64,000 bases of DNA from RAM1 sp943372515 (GCA_943372515.1 CALRYY010000004.1:25690-89689), one strand, 5' to 3'. Numbered from the stretch's first letter, positions 50,341 through 59,539 are shown. Made by a program: numbers and translations. Notes: generated by a model from the sequence alone, not told the origin.

Positions 50341-50792
50341 ACACCCTGAGCGAAGACGAGCTAAAGATGTTTGTGGACTCCGTGCGCCACTACTTCAAGA
50401 CCACCACCGCGCAGGAGCCGCAGATCACATCGGCCTTTCTGGGCACGGGCGATGTGGCGGGCTATGAATTCAACGGCGTTGTGACGTTCTCGGGCAGCTA
50501 CAACGGCCAGGTCATTGTGTCGATGCCGCCGCCGCTGTTGCGCGAGCTGCTGCTGCTGCAGCACGAGACCGACCTGTCCGACGGCAACCTGCTGGACGCG
50601 GTGGGCGAGATCGCCAACACGCTGGGCGGCAACGCCCGCCGCACCCTGGGGCCGGAGCTTGAAATATCGGTGCCGGTCAAGCTGCAGGGCAGCACCGGTA
50701 CGCGGGCACGCGTGCGCCGCCACCCTTATGTCATCACCCTCCGATGGAACCGCCAGCCAGCTGTCGTTTGCATCGACATGGAAAAGAAATGA
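50337..50792 (+). CDS. CheX-like phosphatase of phosphorylated response regulator
   Basis: A 151-residue protein of the CheC/CheX/FliY fold. The phosphatase signature is the E-x-x-N pair E91/N94 in LLDAVGEIANTLGGNARR, as in CheX, which removes the phosphate from CheY-P. The beta-rich N-terminal half (YEFNGVVTFSGSYNGQVIVSMP) also fits CheX. Its ATG overlaps the stop of the receiver gene by four bases. This completes a kinase-receiver-phosphatase unit between the nitrate importer and nitrite reductase genes. Confidence 0.82.
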   Translation: MNTLSEDELKMFVDSVRHYFKTTTAQEPQITSAFLGTGDVAGYEFNGVVTFSGSYNGQVIVSMPPPLLRELLLLQHETDLSDGNLLDAVGEIANTLGGNARRTLGPELEISVPVKLQGSTGTRARVRRHPYVITLRWNRQPAVVCIDMEKK

Positions 50793-50793
50793 C

Positions 50794-50900
50794 CCACCCC
50801 CGATGCGCCTTCGGCCGTGCCCCCTCGGGCGCTGCCCTCTCCCCCTCAAGGGGGCGCCCCAAGCGGCCCGGCAAAGCCGGTTCCGCGGCGGCACTTGCCA
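50794..50900 (+). repeat. GC-rich intergenic palindromic repeat, copy C
   Basis: Occupies the gap between the CheX-like gene and nirB. It has a longer first section than the other copies, then CCCCCTCAAGGGGGCG and GCGGCCCGGCAAAGCCGG followed by TTCCGCGG. Because it lies inside the operon, its stems may lower read-through or protect the upstream mRNA. Confidence 0.85.
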
Positions 50901-50916
50901 AGACATGGAGAACTCG

Positions 50917-53358
50917 ATGAAGAAATTGAAACTCGTGATGGTGGGCAACGGCATGGCCGGGGTGCGCACCCTGGAAGAACTCATCAAGGTCGCGCCCGAC
51001 CTGTACGACATCAGCGTCTTCGGCGCTGAGCCGCACCCCAACTACAACCGCATCCTGCTGTCGCCCGTGCTGGCGGGCGAGCAGACGCTGGACGAGATCG
51101 TGCTGAACTCGTGGGACTGGTACAAGGACAACCACATCACCCTGCATGCGGGCAAGAAGGTGGTGGAGGTGGATCGCATCCGGCGCGTCGTGCGCGCAGA
51201 AGATGGAACCGAGGAGACCTACGACCGCCTGCTGATGTGCACGGGCTCCAACCCGTTCATCCTGCCGGTGCCCGGCAAGGACCTGCAGGGCGTGATCGCC
51301 TACCGCGACATTGCCGACACCAACGCCATGATCGAGGCGTCGCAAAAGTACAAGAAAGCTGTCGTCATCGGTGGCGGCCTGCTGGGCCTGGAGGCTGCCA
51401 ACGGCCTGATGCTGCGCGGGATGGAGGTCACCGTGGTGCATGTGATGCCCTGGCTGATGGAGCGCCAGCTGGACGACGTGGCGGGCAAGCTGCTGCAAAA
51501 GTCGCTGGAGGACCGCGGCCTCAAATTCCTGATCGGCGCGCAAACGCAAGAGCTGACGGGCAACGAAGCGGGCCGGGTCCAATCGATCAAGTTCAAGGAC
51601 GGCACGGAAGTCGAAACCGATCTGGTGGTGATGGCCGTGGGTATCCGCCCCAACACCACGCTGGCCGAGAGCATGCGCCTGCATGTGAACCGCGGCATTG
51701 TGGTGAACGACACCATGCAGACCGTGACCGACGCGCGCATCTACAGCGTGGGCGAGTGCGCCGCGCACCGTGGCATTGCCTACGGCCTGGTCGCACCGCT
51801 GTTCGAGCAGGCCAAGGTCGCGGCCAACCACCTGGCGCAGTTCGGCATTGGCCGCTACACCGGCTCGCTGACCTCCACCAAGCTGAAGGTCACAGGCATT
51901 GATTTGTTCAGTGCCGGTGAATTCATGGGCGCCGAGGGCACCGAAGAAATCGTCATGAGCGACCCGGCCGGCGGCGTGTACAAAAAGCTGGTGATCAAGG
52001 ACGACAAGCTGGTGGGCGCCTGCCTGTACGGCGACACGGTGGACGGCAGCTGGTACTTCAAACTGCTGCGCGACGGTCGCAGCGTGAGCGACATCCGCGA
52101 CAAGCTGATGTTTGGTGAATCCAATATTGGCGACACCGGGCACGAAGGCCACAGCAAAGCCGCCACCATGCCTGACGAGGCCGAGGTCTGTGGCTGCAAC
52201 GGCGTGAACAAAGGCACCATCTGCAAGGCCATCAAGGAAAAGGGCCTGTTCACGCTGGACGAGGTTCGCAAGCACACCAAGGCCAGCGCGTCGTGTGGCT
52301 CGTGCACCGGCCTGGTGGAACAGATTTTGATGTTCACCGCCGGTGGCGACTATTCGGCCACGCCCAAACTCAAGGCCATGTGCGGCTGCACCGACCACGG
52401 CCACCAGGCCGTGCGCGACGCCATCCGCGTAGACAAGCTGCTGACCATTGGCGGTGTGTTCCAGGCACTCGGCTGGAAAACGCCCAACGGCTGCGCCACC
52501 TGCCGACCGGCCGTCAACTACTACCTCATCAGCACCTGGCCCAAGGAGGCCAAGGACGACCCGCAAAGCCGTTTCATCAACGAGCGCAGCCACGCCAACA
52601 TCCAGAAAGACGGCACCTACAGCGTGATTCCGCGCATGTGGGGCGGCGAGACCACTGCAGACGAGTTGCGCCGCATTGCCGACGCAGTGGACAAGTACAA
52701 AATCCCCACCGTCAAGGTCACGGGTGGCCAGCGCATTGACCTGCTGGGCGTGAAAAAGGAAGACCTGCAAAACGTCTGGAACGACATAGGCATGCCCAGC
52801 GGCCATGCCTATGCCAAGGCGTTGCGCACCGTGAAGACCTGCGTGGGCAGCGAATGGTGCCGTATGGGTACGCAAGACAGCACCCAGATGGGCAAGGACC
52901 TGGAGCGCGCCATGTGGCGCATGTATGCGCCGCACAAGGTGAAATTCGCCGTGTCGGGCTGCCCGCGCAACTGCGCGGAGTCGGGCATCAAGGACGTGGG
53001 CATCATCGGCGTGGACAGCGGCTGGGAGATGTACGTGGCCGGCAACGGCGGCATCAAGACCGAGGTGGCGCACTTCCTGGTCAAGCTCAAGACCCCCGCC
53101 GAAGTGCTGGAGTACACCGGCGCGTTCTGCGAGCTGTACCGCCAGGAAGGCTGGTACCTGGAGCGCACCGTGCACTACGTAAACCGCGTGGGCCTGGACT
53201 ATGTGAAGAAGCGCATCCTGGAAGACCACGAAGGCCGCAAGGCGCTGTGGGAACAGCTGCAGTTTGCACTGGACGGCGAGCCCGACCCGTGGTTTGAAAC
53301 CACCAAGGCCGCGGTGGACACGCGGCAATTCAACAAGCTTGAGGCGGCAAAGGTATGA
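50917..53358 (+). CDS. nirB: Assimilatory nitrite reductase [NAD(P)H], large subunit
   Basis: Reduces nitrite to ammonium using siroheme. The ATG at 50917 is preferred to one at 50905 because GGAG at 50907-50910 is well spaced to it. The 813-residue protein has an N-terminal FAD/NAD domain (VMVGNGMAGVRTLEEL; VVIGGGLLGLEAANGL) and two Bfd-like [2Fe-2S] segments (CGCNGVNKGTI...CGSCTG and CGCTDHGH...CATCRPA). The sulfite/nitrite reductase domain has siroheme-[4Fe-4S] ligands C642, C648, C682 and C686. It overlaps nirD by four bases. Confidence 0.96.
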   Translation: MKKLKLVMVGNGMAGVRTLEELIKVAPDLYDISVFGAEPHPNYNRILLSPVLAGEQTLDEIVLNSWDWYKDNHITLHAGKKVVEVDRIRRVVRAEDGTEETYDRLLMCTGSNPFILPVPGKDLQGVIAYRDIADTNAMIEASQKYKKAVVIGGGLLGLEAANGLMLRGMEVTVVHVMPWLMERQLDDVAGKLLQKSLEDRGLKFLIGAQTQELTGNEAGRVQSIKFKDGTEVETDLVVMAVGIRPNTTLAESMRLHVNRGIVVNDTMQTVTDARIYSVGECAAHRGIAYGLVAPLFEQAKVAANHLAQFGIGRYTGSLTSTKLKVTGIDLFSAGEFMGAEGTEEIVMSDPAGGVYKKLVIKDDKLVGACLYGDTVDGSWYFKLLRDGRSVSDIRDKLMFGESNIGDTGHEGHSKAATMPDEAEVCGCNGVNKGTICKAIKEKGLFTLDEVRKHTKASASCGSCTGLVEQILMFTAGGDYSATPKLKAMCGCTDHGHQAVRDAIRVDKLLTIGGVFQALGWKTPNGCATCRPAVNYYLISTWPKEAKDDPQSRFINERSHANIQKDGTYSVIPRMWGGETTADELRRIADAVDKYKIPTVKVTGGQRIDLLGVKKEDLQNVWNDIGMPSGHAYAKALRTVKTCVGSEWCRMGTQDSTQMGKDLERAMWRMYAPHKVKFAVSGCPRNCAESGIKDVGIIGVDSGWEMYVAGNGGIKTEVAHFLVKLKTPAEVLEYTGAFCELYRQEGWYLERTVHYVNRVGLDYVKKRILEDHEGRKALWEQLQFALDGEPDPWFETTKAAVDTRQFNKLEAAKV

Positions 53359-53744
53359 ACATGGCTGACTGGACCCTTGTCTGTAGCGTTGAAGACATCC
53401 CGGTACTGGGCTCGCGCCGCGTGGCGCGCCCCAACGGCATGGACGTGGCTGTGTTTCGAAACAGCGAAGACCAGGTCTTTGCGCTGCTGGACCGCTGCCC
53501 CCACAAGGGCGGCCCACTGTCGCAGGGCATTGTCTTTGGCACCAGTGTGGCCTGCCCCCTGCACAACTGGACCATTGGCCTGGACGACGGTTGCGCCAAA
53601 GCGCCCGATGAAGGCTGCACGCCGCGCTTCTCGGTCAAGGTCGAAGACGGCCGCGTCTACCTGAATGCCCTTGAGCTGACCAGCCTGGCGCTGGACGCGG
53701 TGCGTCCCATTGCCGGGCCGGTTCGGCGCACTGCCACCGCATGA
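53355..53744 (+). CDS. nirD: Nitrite reductase small subunit NirD (Rieske)
   Basis: The 129-residue Rieske-type subunit works with NirB. The [2Fe-2S] ligands are present: C48-P-H50 and C67-P-L-H70, so unlike E. coli NirD, which lost them, the cluster can be bound here. The ATG overlaps the nirB stop, and its own stop overlaps nasA by four bases, so all three subunits are coupled. Confidence 0.95.
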   Translation: MNMADWTLVCSVEDIPVLGSRRVARPNGMDVAVFRNSEDQVFALLDRCPHKGGPLSQGIVFGTSVACPLHNWTIGLDDGCAKAPDEGCTPRFSVKVEDGRVYLNALELTSLALDAVRPIAGPVRRTATA

Positions 53745-56554
53745 AAGAAACACGCTCCACCTGCCCGTACTGTGGCGTAGGCTGCGGCGTGATCATCGAG
53801 TCGCAAGGCGAGCAGATCACCGGCGTGCGCGGCGACCCGGACCACCCGGCCAACTTCGGGCGGCTGTGCAGCAAGGGCAGCAGTCTGCACCTGACAGCCA
53901 CCGCACCGGTCACCCGCCAGACACGGCTGCTGCACCCCCTGCGGCGCGAGAGCCGCGGCGCTGCGCCCCACCGCATCAGCTGGGACAGCGCACTGGACCT
54001 GGCCGCCAACGAATTCGGCCGCATCATCACCGCCTGCGGCCCCGACGCCGTGGGCTTCTACATCAGCGGCCAGCTGCTCACCGAGGACTACTACGTCTTC
54101 AACAAGCTGGCCAAGGGCCTGGTGGGCACCAACAACGTGGACACCAATTCGCGCCTGTGCATGAGCAGCGCCGTGGCCGGCTACAAGCAGACGCTGGGCG
54201 CTGACGCCCCGCCCGCCTGCTATGACGACGTGAACCATGCACACTGCCTGTTCATCGCGGGCAGCAACACGGCCTGGGCCCACCCCGTGCTGTTTCGCCG
54301 CATCGAGGACGCCAAGGCCGCCAACCCGGCGATGAAGATCGTGGTGGCCGACCCCCGGCGCACCGACGCGGTGGGCATTGCCGACCTGCACCTGCCGCTG
54401 CAGCCCGGCACCGACGTGATGCTGTTCAACGGCCTGCTGCACATCATGCTGTGGGAGGGCTGGACGGACGCGCGCTACATCGCGGCCCACACCAACGGCT
54501 TTGACGACCTGAAAGCCACGGTACGCGACTGCACGCCCGACCTGGTCGCGCAGACCTGCGGGCTGAAGAAAGAAGACCTGTTCACGGCGGCGCGCATGTT
54601 CGCCAATTCGCCCGCCACGCTGAGCCTGTACTGCCAGGGCCTGAACCAGTCCAGCAGCGGCACGGCCAAGAACGCGGCGCTGATCAACCTGCACCTGGCC
54701 ACCGGCCAGATCGGCAAGCGCGGCGCGGGCCCCTTCTCCCTCACCGGGCAGCCTAACGCCATGGGCGGGCGCGAGGTGGGTGGCCTGGCCAACCTGCTGT
54801 CCGCACACCGCGACATGGCCAACCCCGCGCACCGCGCCGAAGTGGCTGCGCTGTGGGGCGTGCCGTCGGTGCCAGACAAGCCCGGCAAGACGGCGGTGGA
54901 AATGTTTCAAGCCGCCGCGGACGGTGAAATCAGCGCGCTGTGGATTGCCTGCACCAACCCCGCGCAATCCATGCCCGACCAGGCCACGGTGCGCCGGGCG
55001 CTTGAGCGCGCCGAATTCGTGGTGGTGCAGGAGGCCTTTGCGACGACTGCCACCTGCGAATTTGCCGACCTGCTGCTGCCCGCCACCACCTGGGGCGAAA
55101 AAACCGGCACCGTGACCAACAGCGAGCGCTGCATCAGCCGTGTGCGCCCGGCCGTTACCGCGCCCGGCAGCACACGCCACGACTGGGCCATCGCCACTGA
55201 ATTTGCGCAGCGGCTGGAAACGCAGCTGCGCCCCGGCCAGCCCTCGCTGTTTGCGTACCCGCTGAACGACGCCGGTACGCAAGCGGTCTGGAACGAACAC
55301 CGCGAGTCCACCCGCGGGCGAGACCTGGACATCACCGGCATGAGCTACGCCCTGCTGGACGCCGCGCCCCAGCAATGGCCGCTGCGCGAAGGCGACACCA
55401 AGGGCCGCGAGCGCCTGTACGAGGACGGCGTGTTCCCCACGCCCGACGGCCGCGCCCGCTTTGCCAACGTGGCCTGGCAGCCCGTGGCCGAGCCGCGCGA
55501 TGCCCGCTACCCCTTCAGCCTGACCACGGGCCGTCTGCGTGACCAATGGCACGGCATGAGCCGCACCGGCACGCTGGGGCGGCTGTTCGGCCATGTGGCC
55601 GAACCCAGCATGCAGATGAACCCGCAGGACATGGCGCGCCGCCTGCTGGCCGAAGGCGACCTGGTGCATGTAACCAGCCGGCGTGGCTCCATCGTGGTGC
55701 CGGTGCAGGCCAGCAGCGATGTGGGCATGAGCCAGGCCTTCATCGCCATGCACTGGGGTCCCGAGTTTCTGGGTGGCGTGGCCAGCACGGGCGAGCGGCT
55801 GGCGGGCGTCAATGCGTTGACATCGCCTGCGTACTGCCCCACGTCCAAACAGCCTGAACTCAAGCACGCCGCCGTCAAGGTGCTGAAGGCCGACCTGCCC
55901 TGGTCGCTGCTGGGCGTGGCCTGGCTGCCCGAAGGCGAAGCACTGGCCGCACGCGAGGCGCTCAAACCGTTGATGGCGGCTTTCCCGTTTGCCAGCTGCG
56001 TGCCGTTTTCCAACAATGCCCCGCTGCAAGGCGCGGCTGGCCGCGAGCGCAGCGGCGTGCTGTTTCGCGCTGCGGCCTATGACGCCGCGGCGGACGAAGT
56101 GGTCGCACGCATTGAAACGCTGCTGGGCCTGGACGCCGCCGACACGCTGCGCTATGCCGACCGAAAAAAGGGCCAGCGCCGCGCGATGCAGCTGTCGCGC
56201 AACGGCGAACAGGTGCGGCTGGAGGCGTTTGTGCTGGCTGGCGACACCAGCGCGCAGGCCTGGGTCAAGACCCTGCTGCAGGAAGAACTGCCCGCCCAGG
56301 CGTACGGACGACTGCTGCTGGTGCCGGGCGCCAAGGCCCCGGTGGCGGTACAGTCGCGCGGCAAACAGGTGTGCACCTGCTTCAATGTGACCGGCCCGGC
56401 CATTGACGGGTACCTGGCAGCCTGCAGCGGCACGGACGGCGAACGCCTGGCCTCGCTGCAGGGCGCACTGAAATGCGGCACCAACTGCGGCAGCTGTGTG
56501 CCCGAACTGAAACGCATGGTGCGCGCTGTCATTCCCCTCAAGCAGGCAGCATGA
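53741..56554 (+). CDS. nasA: Assimilatory nitrate reductase catalytic subunit with C-terminal Bfd-like domain
   Basis: A 937-residue cytoplasmic Mo-bis-MGD enzyme that reduces nitrate to nitrite. The N-terminal [4Fe-4S] ligands are C8, C11, C15 and C43; the presumed Mo-ligand cysteine lies in NSRLCMSSAVAGY. The dinucleotide-binding domain near residues 690-790 follows the NasA/NarB pattern. The last ~75 residues add a Bfd-like [2Fe-2S] domain with C878-x-C880 and C916-x2-C919. No nasC-type reductase gene is nearby, so an external donor or NirB-like flavoprotein must feed it. No signal peptide. Confidence 0.95.
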   Translation: MKETRSTCPYCGVGCGVIIESQGEQITGVRGDPDHPANFGRLCSKGSSLHLTATAPVTRQTRLLHPLRRESRGAAPHRISWDSALDLAANEFGRIITACGPDAVGFYISGQLLTEDYYVFNKLAKGLVGTNNVDTNSRLCMSSAVAGYKQTLGADAPPACYDDVNHAHCLFIAGSNTAWAHPVLFRRIEDAKAANPAMKIVVADPRRTDAVGIADLHLPLQPGTDVMLFNGLLHIMLWEGWTDARYIAAHTNGFDDLKATVRDCTPDLVAQTCGLKKEDLFTAARMFANSPATLSLYCQGLNQSSSGTAKNAALINLHLATGQIGKRGAGPFSLTGQPNAMGGREVGGLANLLSAHRDMANPAHRAEVAALWGVPSVPDKPGKTAVEMFQAAADGEISALWIACTNPAQSMPDQATVRRALERAEFVVVQEAFATTATCEFADLLLPATTWGEKTGTVTNSERCISRVRPAVTAPGSTRHDWAIATEFAQRLETQLRPGQPSLFAYPLNDAGTQAVWNEHRESTRGRDLDITGMSYALLDAAPQQWPLREGDTKGRERLYEDGVFPTPDGRARFANVAWQPVAEPRDARYPFSLTTGRLRDQWHGMSRTGTLGRLFGHVAEPSMQMNPQDMARRLLAEGDLVHVTSRRGSIVVPVQASSDVGMSQAFIAMHWGPEFLGGVASTGERLAGVNALTSPAYCPTSKQPELKHAAVKVLKADLPWSLLGVAWLPEGEALAAREALKPLMAAFPFASCVPFSNNAPLQGAAGRERSGVLFRAAAYDAAADEVVARIETLLGLDAADTLRYADRKKGQRRAMQLSRNGEQVRLEAFVLAGDTSAQAWVKTLLQEELPAQAYGRLLLVPGAKAPVAVQSRGKQVCTCFNVTGPAIDGYLAACSGTDGERLASLQGALKCGTNCGSCVPELKRMVRAVIPLKQAA

Positions 56555-56633
56555 CATGCAAGCCGTGGCCCACCAACCCCTCATTCGCCATATAGCGCGA
56601 AGTCATCAGGCTTGCCGGACAATCAGGCCCACC

Positions 56634-57551
56634 ATGGGCATCAGCCAGTACATCAAGGAAATCGGCCGCGGCAAGCAGGGCGCGCGTTCGCTCACGCGCG
56701 CGCAGGCCGCCGACCTGCTGGGCCAGGTGCTGGACGGCCAGGTGAGCGACCTGGAAATTGGCGGCTTCTGCCTGGCCATGCGCATCAAGGGCGAAACGCC
56801 CGAAGAAATGGCAGGCTTCCTCGACGCCGCCCACGCCCGGCTCAACCTTCTGCCTGCCAGCGACAAGCCGCTGGTGGTATTGCCCAGCTACAACGGCGCA
56901 CGCAAGCTGCCGGTGCTGACGCCGCTGTTGGGCCTGCTGCTGGCACGGCGCGGCCTGCCGGTGCTCATCCACGGAACCGCCACGGAATCCACCCGCGTGC
57001 TGGCATCCGACGTGCTGGATGCGTTGGGCATTGCCGCGCAGCAAAAGCCCCAGCGCGTGGCCTGCGGCGAGCTGGCCCACATCGCCACCGACACGCTGAG
57101 CCCCGCACTCAAGCGCCTGCTGGACGTGCGCCGCGTGGTGGGCCTGCGCAACCCGGCGCACAGCCTGGTCAAGCTCATGAACCCCTGCGCCGGCCCGGCC
57201 GTGATTGTGGGCAGCTACACCCACCCGGAATACGCGGTGTCGATGGCGGCGGTGTACGAGCTGATGGGCAGCACGGCGTTACTGCTGCGCGGCACCGAGG
57301 GCGAGGTGGTGGCCGACCCGCGCCGCCAGCCGCAGATGGACGGCTTCATTGCCGGGCGGCGCATCACGCTGCAGGCAGGGCAAAAAGGCACGCTCAAAGA
57401 CCTGCCTGATCTACCCGCCGACATCAGCGCAGCCGCAACAGCTGCTTACATCCGCGACGTGATGGACGGCAACAAACCCGTGCCCGCCTCCATCGAACAG
57501 CAGGTGGAACACATCTTGCAATTGGCTTTGCAACACGACAACGCATCATGA
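56634..57551 (+). CDS. ybiB: YbiB-type (TrpD2) phosphoribosyltransferase-fold nucleic-acid-binding protein
   Basis: The start at 56634 opens MGISQYIKEIGRGKQGARSLT, typical of YbiB; the upstream extension lacks similarity. The 305-residue protein has the anthranilate phosphoribosyltransferase fold, but the PRPP loop is degenerate (LIHGTATESTRV). E. coli YbiB binds nucleic acids without catalysis and is linked to the SOS response. Its place between nasA and the siroheme gene, with a 4-bp overlap to the latter, is unexplained. Confidence 0.85.
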   Translation: MGISQYIKEIGRGKQGARSLTRAQAADLLGQVLDGQVSDLEIGGFCLAMRIKGETPEEMAGFLDAAHARLNLLPASDKPLVVLPSYNGARKLPVLTPLLGLLLARRGLPVLIHGTATESTRVLASDVLDALGIAAQQKPQRVACGELAHIATDTLSPALKRLLDVRRVVGLRNPAHSLVKLMNPCAGPAVIVGSYTHPEYAVSMAAVYELMGSTALLLRGTEGEVVADPRRQPQMDGFIAGRRITLQAGQKGTLKDLPDLPADISAAATAAYIRDVMDGNKPVPASIEQQVEHILQLALQHDNAS

Positions 57552-58318
57552 ACAGCCACGGAAAAGTCACCCTCGTCGGCGCCGGCCCCGGCGACCCGGA
57601 ACTGCTGACGCTCAAGGCCGTGCGCGCCATTGAGGCCGCCACGGTGCTGCTGGTGGACGACCTGGTCAGCGACGCCATCGTGGCCTTTGCCTCGCCGCGC
57701 GCGCGCGTGGTGCATGTAGGCAATCGCGGCGGCTGCAAAAGCACGCCGCAGGCCTTCATTGAAAAGCTCATGGTCATGGCCGCGCGAGAAGGCGAGACCG
57801 TGGTGCGCCTCAAAGGCGGCGACCCCTTCATCTTCGGCCGCGGCGGCGAAGAGGTGGAGCACCTGCGCGCCGCCGGTATCCCGGTGGAGGTGGTCAACGG
57901 CATCACCTCGGGTCTGGCTGCCGTCACCTCACTGGGCGTAGCGCTCACGCACCGTGAGCATGCCCACGGCGTGGTGTTCGTGACCGGCCATGCCAAGCCC
58001 GGCGACGAAGGCACCGACTGGCGCTCGCTGGCCGCCACGGCACGCGACGCCAAGCTCACGCTCGTGATCTACATGGGCGTGAGCGGTGCCCGGCGCATCC
58101 AGGACGAGCTGTTGACGGGCCTGGCCGCCGGCACGCCAGTGGCGGTCATCCAGCACGCCAGCCTGCCCACACAGCGCCACGCCGTCACCACGCTGGGGCA
58201 GCTGCACGCCACGATCGAACGCGAGCAGCTGGCCAGTCCGTCCGTCATCGTCGTGGGCGATGTGGTGGGTGGCATGGCGGCGGCCCTGCAGGCACCGGCC
58301 CACCTGCGCAGCGCCTGA
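57548..58318 (+). CDS. cobA: Uroporphyrinogen-III C-methyltransferase
   Basis: SAM-dependent methylation of uroporphyrinogen III to precorrin-2, the first step to siroheme, the cofactor of NirB. The 256-residue enzyme shows VGAGPGDPELLTLKAVRAI, VRLKGGDPFIFGRGGEE and GVALTHREHAHGVVFVTGH. It is the stand-alone SUMT without the CysG dehydrogenase/ferrochelatase part, so those steps are encoded elsewhere. Its ATG overlaps ybiB by four bases. Last gene of the operon. Confidence 0.93.
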   Translation: MNSHGKVTLVGAGPGDPELLTLKAVRAIEAATVLLVDDLVSDAIVAFASPRARVVHVGNRGGCKSTPQAFIEKLMVMAAREGETVVRLKGGDPFIFGRGGEEVEHLRAAGIPVEVVNGITSGLAAVTSLGVALTHREHAHGVVFVTGHAKPGDEGTDWRSLAATARDAKLTLVIYMGVSGARRIQDELLTGLAAGTPVAVIQHASLPTQRHAVTTLGQLHATIEREQLASPSVIVVGDVVGGMAAALQAPAHLRSA

Positions 58319-58392
58319 GACTTCTGGCGCAGTTCGGACAGCGTCCGGCGCAGCTACACTCCAGCGCAAACAGGTGCAGCAGGAGGGGCAGG

Positions 58393-59520
58393 ATGCTCGA
58401 CAAACTCAACGAATTCACCGAGGGCCATGGCGCCCTCAAACCGGGCCGCGGCCTGATCACCGGCGTCATTGCCCTGAGCCTGGCCATCCTGTGCTTCCTG
58501 GGGGTGCTGGCGTTCCACTTTCCTGAATACCTGACGACGCCGCAGCTGCGCAAAAGCTACGACGTGGACATGATCCGCAAGCTCATGTTCGCCGCGCTGG
58601 TGATCGCAGGCGGCCTGTCGCTGGTCAACGTGGTCTTCAACCGCGCACGCTGGCTGTCGGCCTTTGCATTTGCGCTGGTGGCGCTGTCGGCCCTGCTGGG
58701 CGGACACAAGGTCGAGGTCAACCCCAACTTCCCCGACAACACGCCCTACATCGGGCTGGACTGGTTCATCCTGGACCTGCTGGGTTCGTCGCTGATCTTC
58801 ATCTTCATTGAAAAGCTGTTTGCGCTGCGGCGCGACCAGCCTGTGTTCCGCCCCGAATGGCAGACCGACTTTCACCACTTCATCGTCAACCACATGATCG
58901 TGGGCTTTGTGCTGCTGGCCACCAACCTGATGGTGCACAAATTCTTTGGCTGGGCCAGCCATGACGGCGTGCGCGGCTGGGTGCAGGGCCTGCCGTTCTG
59001 GGCCGGTGTGCTGCTGATCGTGCTGGTAGCCGACCTGGTGCAGTACTGGACCCACCGCGCCTACCACGAGGTGCCGCTGCTGTGGCGACTGCACGCAGTG
59101 CACCACAGCATCAAGAGCATGGACTGGATGGCCGGCTCGCGCCAGCACATCGGCGAGCTGCTGATCACACGCACCCTGGTGCTGGCGCCCATCTACGTGC
59201 TCGGCTTTTCCAAGGAAGTGATCGACGCCTACATCGTGATCGTGGGCTTCCAGGCGGTGTTCAACCATGCCAACGTCAGCGTGCGGCTGGGGCCGCTGCG
59301 CTATGTGATCGTCACGCCCAACTTCCACCACTGGCACCACAGCCAGGACCAGGAGGCGCTGGACAAGAACTACGCCGCGCACTTTGCCTTTCTGGACTAT
59401 TTGTTCGGCACCGCCGTCAAAAGCACCCGGCTGTGGCCTGAGCGCTATGGCGTGCTGGGGGACTATGTGCCGGGCGGGTTCGTCAAGCAGTTCAAGTTTC
59501 CGTTCACCTGGAAGGGCTGA
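58393..59520 (+). CDS. Sterol desaturase/fatty acid hydroxylase family membrane protein
   Basis: A 375-residue integral membrane di-iron protein with about seven hydrophobic segments. The three histidine clusters are intact: H221-x3-H225 (HRAYH), H234-x2-H237-H238 (HAVHH) and H312-H313-x-H315-H316 (HHWHH). Such enzymes hydroxylate or desaturate lipids with O2. It starts 74 bp after cobA with GCAGGAGG-like sequence upstream. No electron-donor gene is adjacent and the lipid substrate is unknown. Confidence 0.85.
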   Translation: MLDKLNEFTEGHGALKPGRGLITGVIALSLAILCFLGVLAFHFPEYLTTPQLRKSYDVDMIRKLMFAALVIAGGLSLVNVVFNRARWLSAFAFALVALSALLGGHKVEVNPNFPDNTPYIGLDWFILDLLGSSLIFIFIEKLFALRRDQPVFRPEWQTDFHHFIVNHMIVGFVLLATNLMVHKFFGWASHDGVRGWVQGLPFWAGVLLIVLVADLVQYWTHRAYHEVPLLWRLHAVHHSIKSMDWMAGSRQHIGELLITRTLVLAPIYVLGFSKEVIDAYIVIVGFQAVFNHANVSVRLGPLRYVIVTPNFHHWHHSQDQEALDKNYAAHFAFLDYLFGTAVKSTRLWPERYGVLGDYVPGGFVKQFKFPFTWKG

Positions 59521-59539
59521 GCCTTCGCCAGGCCTTCGT

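Noticed and set aside
50734..53517. 927-codon minus-strand open frame opposite nirB
   Set aside because: Shadow of nirB with the same low-complexity composition; nirB has all cofactor motifs.
53657..56584. Very long open frame (975 codons) on the minus strand opposite nasA
   Set aside because: High GC content removes stop codons from the antisense frame of nasA. The translation is rich in Gly, Ala, His, Gln and Arg without any domain, while the plus strand has the full nitrate reductase.
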